Positions 31,863-41,302 are shown, counted from the first letter of the stretch. The stretch: DNA of 64,000 nt from Palsa-744 sp963734815 (GCA_963734815.1 CAVTIH010000002.1:1736001-1800000), one strand, 5' to 3'. The notes: generated by a model not told the origin, from the letters alone. Made by a program: numbers and translations.

Positions 31863-32717
31863 CTACAGCGGCTTCGTGGCGTACGCGCCGACCACCGTCG
31901 GCCAGTACACGACGCGCCCAGCGGCCCCGGTATCGGCGCGCAGGCGCTCGGCGAGGGTGTCTATCGCAACCTCCTCCTCGGTGGCAACACCGGTGGCGAT
32001 CATTCCGGGCAGCGCGCTACGGGTGAGATCGACGGTGCGGAGGATCGCCTCCTCGCCGACCCCTATGGCGACCTCGCTGTCGAGCTCGGGGCTGGGTAGC
32101 AGGCCCGCTTGCGCGAACGTCTCCGGCAGCCGCATACCCATATACGCCTGCGTGCCCAGCCTGCTGTGCATAGCGTGAAACCACACGCTGAGCTGTTCGG
32201 ACGCCGGCGTCGACGGCCAGGACACCAGGATCCGCTCGGGCAGGAAGGAGTCGATGTGCATGCACATCTCCGCGAACACGACAACCCCGCCTGGGCGGAT
32301 GTTGCGCGCCGCGCTAGCGATCGCCGCCGCCGGGTCGCCCTGGTACATGAGCACGAGCCGTCCGACGAGCGCATCGAACGGGCCGTCGACGAGGTCAACC
32401 TCGCGGAAGTCTCCGAGCACGAACTCGACGTTTGAGACGTCGCACTCGTCCACCCGCCGACGCGCGGTAGCCAGCGCCTCCTCGTCACGCTCGACACCCA
32501 CCACCGAGCCACCGGGGCCGACCAGCTCGGATACGAGGAAGCTGACGTCACCGGGACCGCAGCCGACGTCGAGCACCCGCATCCCTGGCTTGACCCCGGC
32601 GCGCTCAAGCAGCCGGCGCGTGAACGGTGCATACCAGTCCGCCTGACGGCCCAGCCGCTCGTGCTCGTGCTCGCTTGAGGAGCTGAGCGCATACATCGGG
32701 TCTCGACTCGCCTCCAC
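31863..32717 (-). CDS. Class I SAM-dependent methyltransferase (UbiE-like)
   Basis: A 284-residue cytoplasmic methyltransferase. Residues ~45-160 form the SAM-binding Rossmann fold: GMRVLDVGCGPGDVSFLV (motif I), VVGVERDEEAL (acidic motif II), VEFVLGDFREVDL and DALVGRLVLMY (motif IV), then IRPGGVVVFAEMC. The C-terminal ~120 residues are a variable substrate domain. Small-molecule O-, N- or C-methylation is likely; the substrate is unknown. GTG 32717 is listed; ATG 32696, eight codons in, is equally plausible. Confidence 0.85.
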   Translation of the reverse strand: MEASRDPMYALSSSSEHEHERLGRQADWYAPFTRRLLERAGVKPGMRVLDVGCGPGDVSFLVSELVGPGGSVVGVERDEEALATARRRVDECDVSNVEFVLGDFREVDLVDGPFDALVGRLVLMYQGDPAAAIASAARNIRPGGVVVFAEMCMHIDSFLPERILVSWPSTPASEQLSVWFHAMHSRLGTQAYMGMRLPETFAQAGLLPSPELDSEVAIGVGEEAILRTVDLTRSALPGMIATGVATEEEVAIDTLAERLRADTGAAGRVVYWPTVVGAYATKPL

Positions 32718-33138
32718 GAAACCGGCAGTCTACCCGCGCCGGCCATCTGCCGTCATAGCTGGCTTCCAAAGCAGAGCTGTCGGGTCCACGCGATACCACC
32801 GTCCAAGGCAGGAGCGCGTGATGCCCTGGTCCAGGCTTCCGCAAACCCACTGGCGAGCAGCAGTCAGGCGTCGCAACGTTCCGCCGCCTGATTGCAGACC
32901 ACCGACTCCGAGAAAACCGGGTCAGATCGCCGTCTACGCGAAACCCGGTCGGGGTCGGCGTTTGACTCATTGCGGTGCGGCTTGCCGATCACGGATGAAC
33001 GCGAATTGGAAACAAAGGCGCCCAACCAGCAGAAGCCACGAGATAGCGATCTCGCTTGGATAGGCCGAATCCGCCCGGAGACCCGGAAAAGCGCGGACGG
33101 CCGGCTCGCAGGGCTGTCTCGCTCGCGCCGGCCTGGCG
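32718..33138. other. Intergenic stretch, no gene seen
   Basis: About 420 bp between the methyltransferase and the VapC gene (both on the minus strand). Open frames here are short, Arg/Ser-rich shadows with no recognisable domain. A small inverted repeat CGAGAT/ATCTCG with a 4-base loop (about 33039-33054) is the only structure noted. Confidence 0.5.
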
Positions 33139-33531
33139 TTAGGCGGCCTTGATCCCCTCGCGCGTGGCGGCCTTGAGGATCTTCTGATCGAATGACGAGA
33201 CCGTCGAGCTCGTGTGCTTCGCGGTCGCGAGGCAGTAGGCGTCGGGGAGGCTGATCGGGTGGCGTTGTCGCAGGCGTGCCGCCTCGACCCCAATCGCCTC
33301 GTTGGGCTGGTGCACGGTGACGCCGAGGGCGGCGATCGCCTCCCGGGCGGCGGCGAGCTTCGACACGTCGGCCGAGGGAGCGATCAGCACCTCGGTTAGG
33401 TTCACGACGCTGACAGCGCAAGCGTCTTGGTTGTTGCGCCACTTGGTGAACAGCGCGCGAGCGCGATGATGATGTGGGTCGCTGCCGTCAAGCGCTCCGA
33501 TCAGGACGTCCGCGTCGAGGAGCAGCTTCAC
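33139..33531 (-). CDS. vapC: VapC-type PIN-domain toxin
   Basis: A 130-residue PIN ribonuclease: LLLDADVLIGALDGSDPHH gives the first Asp, VNLTEVLIAPSAD the conserved Glu, SLPDAYCLATAKHTSSTVSSFDQKIL the distal acidic pair. ATGA overlap with the upstream antitoxin (33528-33531). Third complete VapBC-type module in the window. Confidence 0.9.
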   Translation of the reverse strand: MKLLLDADVLIGALDGSDPHHHRARALFTKWRNNQDACAVSVVNLTEVLIAPSADVSKLAAAREAIAALGVTVHQPNEAIGVEAARLRQRHPISLPDAYCLATAKHTSSTVSSFDQKILKAATREGIKAA

Positions 33532-33749
33532 CGCAGTTCATCTTCGGCGTCGAGCTGCTCGAGATAGCCGGCAGGGTAGGTGCCCGTCAGCGTCCCGAAC
33601 GCATCCTCGAAGGTCGTGGTCGTGCGGCGGATCCGCAGTTCCCCGTCGCCGGCCGGCTCGACCGTGACTCGCTCGCCGGCGTGCAGCCCGACCTCGTCGA
33701 GCGCCGCGACGGGGATCGTGATCTGGTTCTTGGTCGAGATTCGCGCCAT
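33528..33749 (-). CDS. vapB: VapB-type AbrB-fold antitoxin
   Basis: A 73-residue protein with an AbrB/SpoVT DNA-binding hairpin (MARISTKNQITIPVAALDEVGL) and an acidic tail (YLEQLDAEDELR) for toxin binding. A perfect palindrome lies three bases upstream of its start codon, the expected site for autorepression by the VapBC complex. Confidence 0.9.
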   Translation of the reverse strand: MARISTKNQITIPVAALDEVGLHAGERVTVEPAGDGELRIRRTTTTFEDAFGTLTGTYPAGYLEQLDAEDELR

Positions 33750-33751
33750 TT

Positions 33752-33772
33752 CCTTTACTCTAACAGTAAAGG
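33752..33772. promoter_or_regulatory. Perfect 8-bp palindrome upstream of vapB, likely operator
   Basis: CCTTTACT (33752-33759) and AGTAAAGG (33765-33772) are exact complements around a 5-bp spacer (CTAAC). The location immediately before vapB is typical of the autoregulatory site of AbrB-type TA modules. Confidence 0.7.
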
Positions 33773-33856
33773 CACCGTAGGTTCAGCGTCCGGGGAGCCC
33801 TGCTTCCGCCCTCGACCAGTGCGTCCGGTCGATGGGCGTATGCTCGTTCGTTCGGT

Positions 33857-34777
33857 ATGGTCCGCCCGCTCGTCACCGGAGCCTCCGGTTACATAGGCAG
33901 CCGGCTGGTTCGCGCGCTCAATTCGTTCGGAGAGCCGGTTGGATGCGTGGCGCGTGATCCGAGCCGGGTGAGCTTCGCTCCTTCCGTCACGGTACATCAA
34001 GGCGACATGCTCGACCCGGAGTCTCTGAGCGCGATCGGCGATGGTTATACGACCGCTTACTACCTGGTTCACTCGATGGGTCGCGGGGGCGATGCCGACT
34101 ATGACAAGCGCGACAGCAGCGCAGCCTCCAACTTCGCCCGGTTCGCGACCGCCACCGGCATCGATCGGGTCGTCTATCTCGGCGGTCTCGGTGATCATCC
34201 CGCATCCCGGCATCTGCGTTCGCGCCTGAGAGTCGGAGAGATCCTGCGCGATGAGGGACCACCGTTGACGTGGTTTCGTGCGGGCATGGTGGTAGGGGCA
34301 GGCTCCGAGAGCTACAGAACGCTCCGCTCACTTGTCGAACGCCTGCCGGTGATGCTCGCACCATCGTGGCTCGGCACACCTACCCAGGCAATCGGCATCG
34401 GTGACGTGCTGCGCTACCTGGTCGAGACTCCTCGGATCCCAGGTACGCGCTCACGCGAAATTCAGATCGGGTCGGCCGAGATACTCACATACGGTCAGAT
34501 GCTCGATCGGATGGCCGATGCGTTGGGACTACGTCGGCGCCCACGTATCCCGGTGCCGCTGCTCACGCCGTGGCTCTCCTCACACTGGATTGGGCTCATC
34601 ACGCCTGTTGACGCAGGCGTTGCGAGGCCGTTGATCGAGGGGCTCTCCACCGACACGACGGTCACCGACTCCTCAGGAATGACCCTGTTCGACTTCCTAC
34701 CAAGATCCTTCGAGCTGGCGTTGAGGGAGGCCATCGCCGAGGAGAGCGCACTGCGCCCAACCACACCCTCGCCATAA
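33857..34777 (+). CDS. Atypical SDR / NmrA-like NAD(P)-binding protein
   Basis: A 306-residue Rossmann-fold protein. The dinucleotide-binding motif is at the very N-terminus (RPLVTGASGYIGSRLVRAL); then VTVHQGDMLDPESL, AYYLVHSMG and RVVYLGGLGD follow the extended/atypical SDR pattern of YbjT-like proteins, in which the Tyr-Lys pair is often absent. Function ranges from quinone or flavin reduction to redox sensing; no substrate can be read. It is divergent from the VapBC locus and monocistronic-looking. Confidence 0.82.
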   Translation: MVRPLVTGASGYIGSRLVRALNSFGEPVGCVARDPSRVSFAPSVTVHQGDMLDPESLSAIGDGYTTAYYLVHSMGRGGDADYDKRDSSAASNFARFATATGIDRVVYLGGLGDHPASRHLRSRLRVGEILRDEGPPLTWFRAGMVVGAGSESYRTLRSLVERLPVMLAPSWLGTPTQAIGIGDVLRYLVETPRIPGTRSREIQIGSAEILTYGQMLDRMADALGLRRRPRIPVPLLTPWLSSHWIGLITPVDAGVARPLIEGLSTDTTVTDSSGMTLFDFLPRSFELALREAIAEESALRPTTPSP

Positions 34778-34821
34778 CGACCCAGAAGCACACGAGGGCT
34801 GGTGTCACTCTCGCCTTCTGC

Positions 34822-35205
34822 GTGACGAGGCGTTTCGCGCAGCACGAACACACGCCCCCTCACGGCCACAGGCGAAGAGCGCCTCGCCGCGAGCACGAGC
34901 AGGAGGTTCTCTTGGTGCTGATGGCTGCCGCGGAGAAGGGACAGCGGTGGCCGCGACTGGCGGAAACAGCCGATCTGCTCAGAAGCGAGATGTCCATGCG
35001 GCTGCGAGCCAGGCTGCGAACCTCGTGGGCATGGGAGTACAGGCACCGGCGTGTCATGGTCCCCGTACGCGTTCTCAGCGGGATCTGGTTGGTGGCCCTT
35101 ACCGCCATCCTGTACGGCTACGGCCTCGGCGGCTGGTGGGGAGCGCTGCTGGTCGCGGCAGCAGCCTGGCACTTCTACGCCGCCTACCGAGTGTCTTGTG
35201 CGTGA
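34822..35205 (+). CDS. Small membrane protein of unknown function
   Basis: Up to 127 residues from the GTG at 34822; an in-frame ATG at 34921 gives a shorter 94-residue version. The N-terminal part is His/Arg-rich, the C-terminal part has two hydrophobic segments (VLSGIWLVALTAILYGYGLG and GALLVAAAAWHFYAAY). No domain was recognised. The coding potential is moderate and the start uncertain. Confidence 0.4.
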   Translation: MTRRFAQHEHTPPHGHRRRAPRREHEQEVLLVLMAAAEKGQRWPRLAETADLLRSEMSMRLRARLRTSWAWEYRHRRVMVPVRVLSGIWLVALTAILYGYGLGGWWGALLVAAAAWHFYAAYRVSCA

Positions 35206-35268
35206 TTGCCGTGACGCCTGTTCACAGCCGAGAGCAGGACTGAGGAGATCCCCTCCCATGCCCCGTAC

Positions 35269-36972
35269 TCACTGCTCTTTCTTCGCTCTGCCATGAGTCT
35301 TCCGCTGCACGAGCTGCACGGTCTTTGTCTGGGTGTTCGCCGCGGGCGCCAGTTCGAGCAACGTCAGGCTTGCGGACAGACGTCGGTCGGCGCTGAGCGC
35401 GGCGCGCCCGGCGGCGTCCAGCTTGATATTCACCGCCGTCGTTTCGTCTCCCGCGATCGAGAAGCTCGTAGTTCCCACCGTCACCGTTCGTGTCGTCACC
35501 CTGCGCTTGGTTGTCTTGCGCCTGCCCTTTGCCTTGACCGTCACTCTCGCCGTGAGGGTCAGCTTGCCGTCGCAACCAGCCGACTCGGCGCATTCGAGCT
35601 TGACGAGTGCCACTCCGTTGCTCTGGACCGTGATCTGCGTGCTGGCGAGCGACACGTGGCCCGTGGGCGGTGGGGAAGGTGGCGTCGTGCTGCCGGTAGC
35701 CGGAGGCGGCTGCTGGGAAACCGGGGCGGCTGCGATCGTCTGCAGCCCCGGGGTTCGGCCCACGCCCGTGCCGCCGGCGTTGCTCGCTTGGACCTCGCAC
35801 AGGATCATGTGGCCCAGCTCTGTCGTGGGCACCGCGTACGTTGTTGAGGCGCTCTGCTGCACGATTTGACCGGCCGTGCTGTCGAGGAACGTATAGGTGT
35901 ATGTTGGATCACCGTTCCAGGTGCCCGGTTCGCAACTAATCACACCGTCATTGATGGGCGCTTCGCGGATCACCGCATGCCCGCCCCGGGGCGCCCGCGG
36001 CGGTTCTTCGCTGCCGTCCAAGAAGTCCTGGATCTCCGGCGCAGCCACGTTGGCGAAGGCGCTTTCTGCGCCGGCGACGCACCGCTTCCCATCGACAAGG
36101 AGGAGAGCATCCTCGACTCCCACCTGCACCGCGGGTGATCCCAGCGTCAGGGCGTTGCCGCTGTCGCCGTTGCAGGGCGCGCCCGATGTCGAGCTGGCAC
36201 AGAGCAGGACCGCGTCGTTTTCACCGCCGCATTCGCGGGGCCATCCGACAGTCATTGCCAGCGAGTACAGTTTGTCATTCAGTTCGTCGGTCAGCGGGTT
36301 CTCTTCCCCGAAGCCCGTGAGATCGACCGGCGTGCTTTCCGCAGGGCCCGCCCCGGGAGACGCCAGCGGGATTGCTGCTGCTGCCGCCGGACCGAGCACG
36401 AGCGGCTCTTGCAGAGTCAACACGGCGACGTCGTCCGGCCCTACCTGCCCGCTGTCGGGGGCATAGACGTAGTAGGGGTGCGGGCGGACGTCCGTGACGG
36501 CGCGTTCCTGTTCTTCGGCTCCGGGAGAGGCGAGGTCGGAGGTGCCTGCGAGCACGGCGAAGTCTTCAGCCGGGATCACGTTGCCGGTCTTCGGGTCGAA
36601 CACGCAGTGAGCCGCCGTCAGGATATGCGCGGAGTCGAGGATCGATCCTCCGCAAAGCAGTGACCTTTCTCCGCCGGGGAGCACGGCTTTGACCGCCACC
36701 TGCCACGGGGCCTGCCCGATCGCGATCTGGCTGCCCCCGACGATCGCTGCATGAGCGCGGTCCGTGTGCGGGTGTGGAGCACGCCGACGATAGCCTGTCT
36801 GATCCCGGTGGCGATCACCGGATGAGGATCCTGGATGTCTGTATGAGTATTCCGCAGATGAGCGACCGGCCGACCTGGTCGCCTTCACGGCCCCCGTACC
36901 GGGAGCGAGCGCCAGCCATGCGCAAGCCAGCGTCAGTCCCACCCATGTTCGACGAGCGGCGCGTAGGATCAC
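35269..36972 (-). CDS. Secreted trypsin-like (S1) serine protease with C-terminal domains
   Basis: A ~567-residue exported protein. The GTG at 36972 overlaps the stop of the upstream RCC1 gene (GTGA), giving a signal peptide WVGLTLACAWLALAPGTGA. The protease domain starts at AIVGGSQIAIGQAPWQVAV; His is in ILTAAHCVFD, Asp in GPDDVAVLTL and Ser in APCNGDSGNAL, where the common GDSGGP is GDSGN. A short Pro/Ser linker is followed by Ig-like (ISCEPGTWNGDPTYTYTFL) and a basic beta domain (residues ~440-567, LKLDAAGRAALSADRRLSA-type). A pro-region rich in basic residues precedes IVGG. Likely extracellular, cotranslated with the RCC1 protein. Confidence 0.83.
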   Translation of the reverse strand: MILRAARRTWVGLTLACAWLALAPGTGAVKATRSAGRSSAEYSYRHPGSSSGDRHRDQTGYRRRAPHPHTDRAHAAIVGGSQIAIGQAPWQVAVKAVLPGGERSLLCGGSILDSAHILTAAHCVFDPKTGNVIPAEDFAVLAGTSDLASPGAEEQERAVTDVRPHPYYVYAPDSGQVGPDDVAVLTLQEPLVLGPAAAAAIPLASPGAGPAESTPVDLTGFGEENPLTDELNDKLYSLAMTVGWPRECGGENDAVLLCASSTSGAPCNGDSGNALTLGSPAVQVGVEDALLLVDGKRCVAGAESAFANVAAPEIQDFLDGSEEPPRAPRGGHAVIREAPINDGVISCEPGTWNGDPTYTYTFLDSTAGQIVQQSASTTYAVPTTELGHMILCEVQASNAGGTGVGRTPGLQTIAAAPVSQQPPPATGSTTPPSPPPTGHVSLASTQITVQSNGVALVKLECAESAGCDGKLTLTARVTVKAKGRRKTTKRRVTTRTVTVGTTSFSIAGDETTAVNIKLDAAGRAALSADRRLSASLTLLELAPAANTQTKTVQLVQRKTHGRAKKEQ

Positions 36973-39900
36973 GTGACTCGCACCGACCTGACGATGATTG
37001 TCTTGGCTCCCGGCGCCGCCAATGTGAGCTGGGCGGCGACCGGATGACGCCCGTCCGCATGGGCGAGGCGCCGCCTGCCCACGGCCGTAAGACGAAGCAC
37101 GACGGTGGCGCTCTTGACCTTGCCCATTAGGGAAACCGACCCCCGAGCGAGCACCAATGCCATCGCGCGGGTTACCATCCTGCCGCTCTCGCGAAGCTTC
37201 GTCACGACGCGCACCGTCAACTCGGCTGTACCAACACAGCTCTCTCCTCCACACCGGACCTGCACCCGGGCCAAGCCTCCCGACACGGAGAGCGTCGATG
37301 CCGCGACCGTGATCGGGGACCTCGAACCAGTCGTGTATGCCTTGACCCCCGTGGCGCCGGCGGTGGCAGAGGAAAAGGAAACGGCCGGTCCGGTAATGGT
37401 TGCGCCCCACGGGCTGCCAGGAATCGCCACACCGGCACTGGTCGCACTGCGTTCCCCAGCGCTGCTCCTGGCCGCGACTTCGCACGCAAGACCGTGCCCT
37501 GCATCGGCGCCCTGCACGGTGTAGCTCCCCGCGGTCGCCCCAGGTATCGGCGCGCCGTCGCGCAACCATCTGTCGGTCAGGCTAGGCGTCGGACTGCCCG
37601 TCCACAGGCCATCGGCGCACAGCAGCGTTTCGCCGACGGCCGGCATCCCGAGGACCACCGGCGGTTTGGTGTTCTCGGGTGGTATCGAACGGCTAGAGCT
37701 CATCGCGGCATCGATGCCGGATGTGGTATCGCCAACGGAGACAGGCACCTCCTGCGCTTCGGAGAAAGAGGGCTTGCTGTTGTAGTACTGGACGATGTAC
37801 ATCTTTTCACCGTCAAACCCGATCTTATATTGCCCACCCACCAACCCAGTGATCGTGTAATTTCCGCTTGTGTCAGTCACATCGCAATTCGAACTTTCAC
37901 TGATCGACGCCAATGCGCAGACAAGCACGCCATTGATCGCCACGCCGGTCGAGGCATCGGTCACAGTCCCCTCGATCCGGCCACCTCCTTCGAGCTGGGC
38001 GTCGATATTCTGGGTGGTGTGTCCCTCGATCACAGACACAAGGCTTGCCGCAGACGCGTTGCGTTGGCCGTTGTAGTACTGGGTCACATAGTCCAAGCCG
38101 CTGTTGGGCGGAGAGTAGAATTCGACATCATAATCACCGCTGCCGAGGGCCGAGATGATGTATTCGCCCTTTGAGTCAGTGGACGCGCATCCGAAGCCTT
38201 CGGCGCTTATGGAGTATGCGCAGACTTCGATGCCTGCGATCGCGGCAGTGGTGGACGCATCCGTCACCTTGCCCGCGATTTGTGCGCCTTCGTTCAGTTG
38301 CGCGTCGATCCCGCTGGCTATGCTCTTTGTCCCGACATGGACGAGGGTCGCATCGGCGTCGGAGGAAGATGCGTTGAAGTACTGCGTGACGTAGTTGAGG
38401 CCACTGTTGAAGGGCGAGGAGAATTCGACTAGGTATCCACCGGTCATCAATTCCAGGATCGCGTATTCGCCTCTGGCATTGGTCTCTGCGCATTGCCCAA
38501 ACAGTCCACCGATTTCTTCGCCGACCATTTCATAAGCGCACACCTCGATGCCTTTGATCACCTTCGTCGATGTGCTGTCGCGCACGGTTCCGGTGATCGC
38601 CCCATTTGCGAGCGGCTCCAGTTCGGCATTGATCCCCGAAGTCGTCCGACCGAGAGTGACGTACACCAACTGGCCTTCCGCGGCCAAGCTCTTGCCATCC
38701 CAATACTGCGGAATGTACATGCCACTGCTGGAGTAGAACTCCACCTTATATTCGCCGGTCGCCAACCCGGAGATGGTATATCCCCCGTTTTCATTGCTCA
38801 ACACGCATGCGACACCCGATTCCCGCGCACACACTTCGACGCCTGCGACCGGGGTTTTTGTGGAGGCGCTGATGACACTCCCCGTTATGTACCCGCCTTC
38901 TACGAGCTGGGCGTCGACTCCCGAGGCGGTGGCGCCGAGCGCTACCGGGACCGTAGTCTCTTCGGAGGAGGAGAGCTTGCCATTGTAGTACTCGCTTGCG
39001 AGGTAGCCGCTCCCCGGGGGCGCCGAGAACCTCACGTCGTAGCTGCCGCTTTCGTGCACCGTGACGGTGTATTCGCCGGCGGCATCGGTCGTAGCGCACC
39101 GCCACGGCTCCCCGCCGTTGACGTTCATTGCACAGACCTTGGCCCCTTCGATCGAACCGCTCGTCGCGGCGCTCGTCACCTCGCCGGTGACCTCCCCGAT
39201 TTCCCCCTGCTCGGCATAGCTGGAGTACCCTCCGGCCGCGATCGCCGTGACTTCGCTCAGCTCGCTGGCTTGCACCGGAACATCGCTGCTTTCTCTGTCT
39301 TCGTTGCCGTTGCCCAGCTCCCCCCCTCCATCGTCGCCCCAGGCCATGACCTTGCCGTCGTGCAGCAGGGCCAGGCTATGTTGGACGCCGGCCGCGATCG
39401 CCTTCACCCCGCTCAGTCCTTTCGCTTCCACCGGGACGTCGCTGTTGACTTCGTTTCCATTGCCCAACTGTCCGGCGTTGTTGTTGCCCCAGCTCATGAC
39501 CTTGCCGTCTTTCAGCAGCGCGAGGCTGTGATTGCCGTCGCTCGCGATCGCGGTCACTTCGCTCGGCCCTTTTACTTCCACCGGGACGTCGCTGTTGGTT
39601 TCGTTTCCATCACCCAACTGTCCGGATGCGTTTTCGCCCCATGCCATGACCGTGCCGCTCTTCAGCAACGCCAAGCTGTGGGAGGCGCCAGCCGCGATGG
39701 CTGTTACTTCATGGAGTCCTTTCACTTCCACCGGGATGTCGCTCTTGGTTTCGTCTCCGTCGCCCAGCTGCCCGTATTCGTCGCTGCCCCAGGCCATGAC
39801 CGTGCCGTTCTTCAGCAGAGCCAAGCTGTGCTGGACGCCGCCCGCGATGGCCGTGGCTTCGCCCAGGCCCCTTACTTCCTTCGGGACGTCGCTTGTGAAT

Positions 39901-40601
39901 TCGCTTCCGTCTCCGAGCTGCCCGCTCCCGCCATCACCCCAGGCCATGACCTTGCCACTGCTCAACAGGGCCAAGCTAAAGTAGTAGCCGGCTGCGATGG
40001 CTGTGGCTTTGTCCAGTCCTTTCACTTCCACCGGGACCGTGCTGCATTCGGAGAAGAATACGCATGTTTCGGGGCCAAGGCTTGTGCCATCGCCCAGCTG
40101 CCCATATCCGTTTTCGCCCCAGGCCATGACCTTGCCGTTCCTCAGCAGAGCGAGGCCATGCTCATAGCCGGCCGCGAGAGTCATGCTTTCTTCACCCACC
40201 GAGACTTCATCGCCCACCGTGACTTCTTCGCCGAGCTTGCCCACCGCCACCGGAGCGATGCGGAAGCCTTCGAATTCGCCGTTGCCCAGCTGCCCGTAGT
40301 TGTTGTCTCCCCAGGCTACGGGGCCGTAGGACGCGGCCGACGCTTCTCCCCCACTGAGCCAGAGCGTGGCGACGGCGAGCACAGCCAGCAGGCGCAGAGC
40401 AGACCCAGCCCGCCTGCGGCCCCACCTCTTATCGAACGACCTACGGCTCAGCTGTCTCGTGCACCCCACCGCGCCACCTCGTATCGGCCGCCGACGATGT
40501 CGCGAAGATACCACATGTCGGAAGACTCGAAAACCAAGCGAACACATAGGCGTTGATCGGAGCCCACGCTGACGCTGGCATAGCCGACGAGCAGAGCTCA
40601 C
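36969..40601 (-). CDS. Large secreted RCC1-propeller and regulatory-repeat protein
   Basis: A ~1,210-residue exported protein. After a long basic leader and signal (LRLLAVLAVATLWLSGGEASA, ~70-90) come seven RCC1-type repeats marked by WGxNxxGQLGxG (for example WGDNNYGQLGNG, WGENASGQLGDG), which should form one seven-bladed propeller up to about residue 470. Five ~90-residue repeats of the carboxypeptidase-regulatory type follow (GEYTVTV, GGYTISGLATGEYKVEFYSSS, GEYIISALGSGDYDVEF and similar). An Ig-like segment (GDGLWTGSPTPS region) and the same basic beta domain seen in the neighbouring protease end the protein. ATG 40547 is an alternative start. Probably cell-surface adhesion or structural; function unknown. 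Confidence 0.85.
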   Translation of the reverse strand: MSSARRLCQRQRGLRSTPMCSLGFRVFRHVVSSRHRRRPIRGGAVGCTRQLSRRSFDKRWGRRRAGSALRLLAVLAVATLWLSGGEASAASYGPVAWGDNNYGQLGNGEFEGFRIAPVAVGKLGEEVTVGDEVSVGEESMTLAAGYEHGLALLRNGKVMAWGENGYGQLGDGTSLGPETCVFFSECSTVPVEVKGLDKATAIAAGYYFSLALLSSGKVMAWGDGGSGQLGDGSEFTSDVPKEVRGLGEATAIAGGVQHSLALLKNGTVMAWGSDEYGQLGDGDETKSDIPVEVKGLHEVTAIAAGASHSLALLKSGTVMAWGENASGQLGDGNETNSDVPVEVKGPSEVTAIASDGNHSLALLKDGKVMSWGNNNAGQLGNGNEVNSDVPVEAKGLSGVKAIAAGVQHSLALLHDGKVMAWGDDGGGELGNGNEDRESSDVPVQASELSEVTAIAAGGYSSYAEQGEIGEVTGEVTSAATSGSIEGAKVCAMNVNGGEPWRCATTDAAGEYTVTVHESGSYDVRFSAPPGSGYLASEYYNGKLSSSEETTVPVALGATASGVDAQLVEGGYITGSVISASTKTPVAGVEVCARESGVACVLSNENGGYTISGLATGEYKVEFYSSSGMYIPQYWDGKSLAAEGQLVYVTLGRTTSGINAELEPLANGAITGTVRDSTSTKVIKGIEVCAYEMVGEEIGGLFGQCAETNARGEYAILELMTGGYLVEFSSPFNSGLNYVTQYFNASSSDADATLVHVGTKSIASGIDAQLNEGAQIAGKVTDASTTAAIAGIEVCAYSISAEGFGCASTDSKGEYIISALGSGDYDVEFYSPPNSGLDYVTQYYNGQRNASAASLVSVIEGHTTQNIDAQLEGGGRIEGTVTDASTGVAINGVLVCALASISESSNCDVTDTSGNYTITGLVGGQYKIGFDGEKMYIVQYYNSKPSFSEAQEVPVSVGDTTSGIDAAMSSSRSIPPENTKPPVVLGMPAVGETLLCADGLWTGSPTPSLTDRWLRDGAPIPGATAGSYTVQGADAGHGLACEVAARSSAGERSATSAGVAIPGSPWGATITGPAVSFSSATAGATGVKAYTTGSRSPITVAASTLSVSGGLARVQVRCGGESCVGTAELTVRVVTKLRESGRMVTRAMALVLARGSVSLMGKVKSATVVLRLTAVGRRRLAHADGRHPVAAQLTLAAPGAKTIIVRSVRVT

Positions 40602-40703
40602 CAGCGGCCGAGCTGCGCGCCGACGCAGTGGATTCCGTCCAGCGCTTCTTTACAACGCTTGGGCCCCCAGCCGCTCTGTGACCGAATCCTGGCCGAGGAT
40701 TCG

Positions 40704-41192
40704 CTAGGCGGGCCGGCGGCCGATCGGCGCTTCAACAGGACGGGACTTCGGATAGTCCCGCCCCGGGTTGCGAAGCTCGTCGACGTGCACAGCGTTGATC
40801 TCGACCCCGGCGAAGGTGAAGAAGCTGTTGACGACGAGGACGATGCTGGCCAGTCCACTCCACGCCGGCAGGATGTGATGAGCGTTGATCGGTGCCGCCG
40901 AATGGTTGCCCTGCGCCAGGTAGACGACGCCGAGGACGACGAGGATGGCTCCGGGGATCAGCGTTCCTATCACGGTCCCGCTCGAGGAGAGCTTGGCCAC
41001 TAGCGAAACGCCGCGTGAGGACACCAGCACGCCGCCCCAAAAGAGCACGATGATGATCGCGGCGGTGTAGACCCCGTTGTTGGCCAGGCGCCGATCGATC
41101 ACATAGGCGAGCGTGCCGGCGACGTAGGCGAGCAGCGCCGGGTAGTAGAAGATCGTCTGGGCAAACTCGCACCACACCGCGAGCAAACCCAT
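40704..41192 (-). pseudogene. Internal fragment of an APC-superfamily amino-acid permease
   Basis: A 162-codon open frame with five or so hydrophobic segments reads IFYYPALLAYVAGTLAYVIDRR, then VNSFFTFAGVEINAVHVDELRNPGRDYPKS. The last block is typical of GadC/glutamate-GABA-type permeases around transmembrane segments 5-6. Both ends are missing: there is no N-terminal third and the frame runs into unrelated sequence after YPKS. It lies 3' of the flavodoxin-like gene and is best read as a decayed permease gene. Confidence 0.65.
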
Positions 41193-41302
41193 CGACCACT
41201 ATGCCGAAGCCGTGGGTGAAGTGGGCCTACGAGCCCTCGCGTGCCCAGGACATCCCGGGTGCCCGTCTCGCGGGTCGTGCCGCCGCTGCTGTGAGGTGGG
41301 AC

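Noticed and set aside
38493..40556. 687-codon plus-strand frame across the RCC1 gene
   Set aside because: It is the complement of repeated coding DNA; its repetitive pattern mirrors the RCC1 repeats, and the minus strand has the signal peptide and true motifs.
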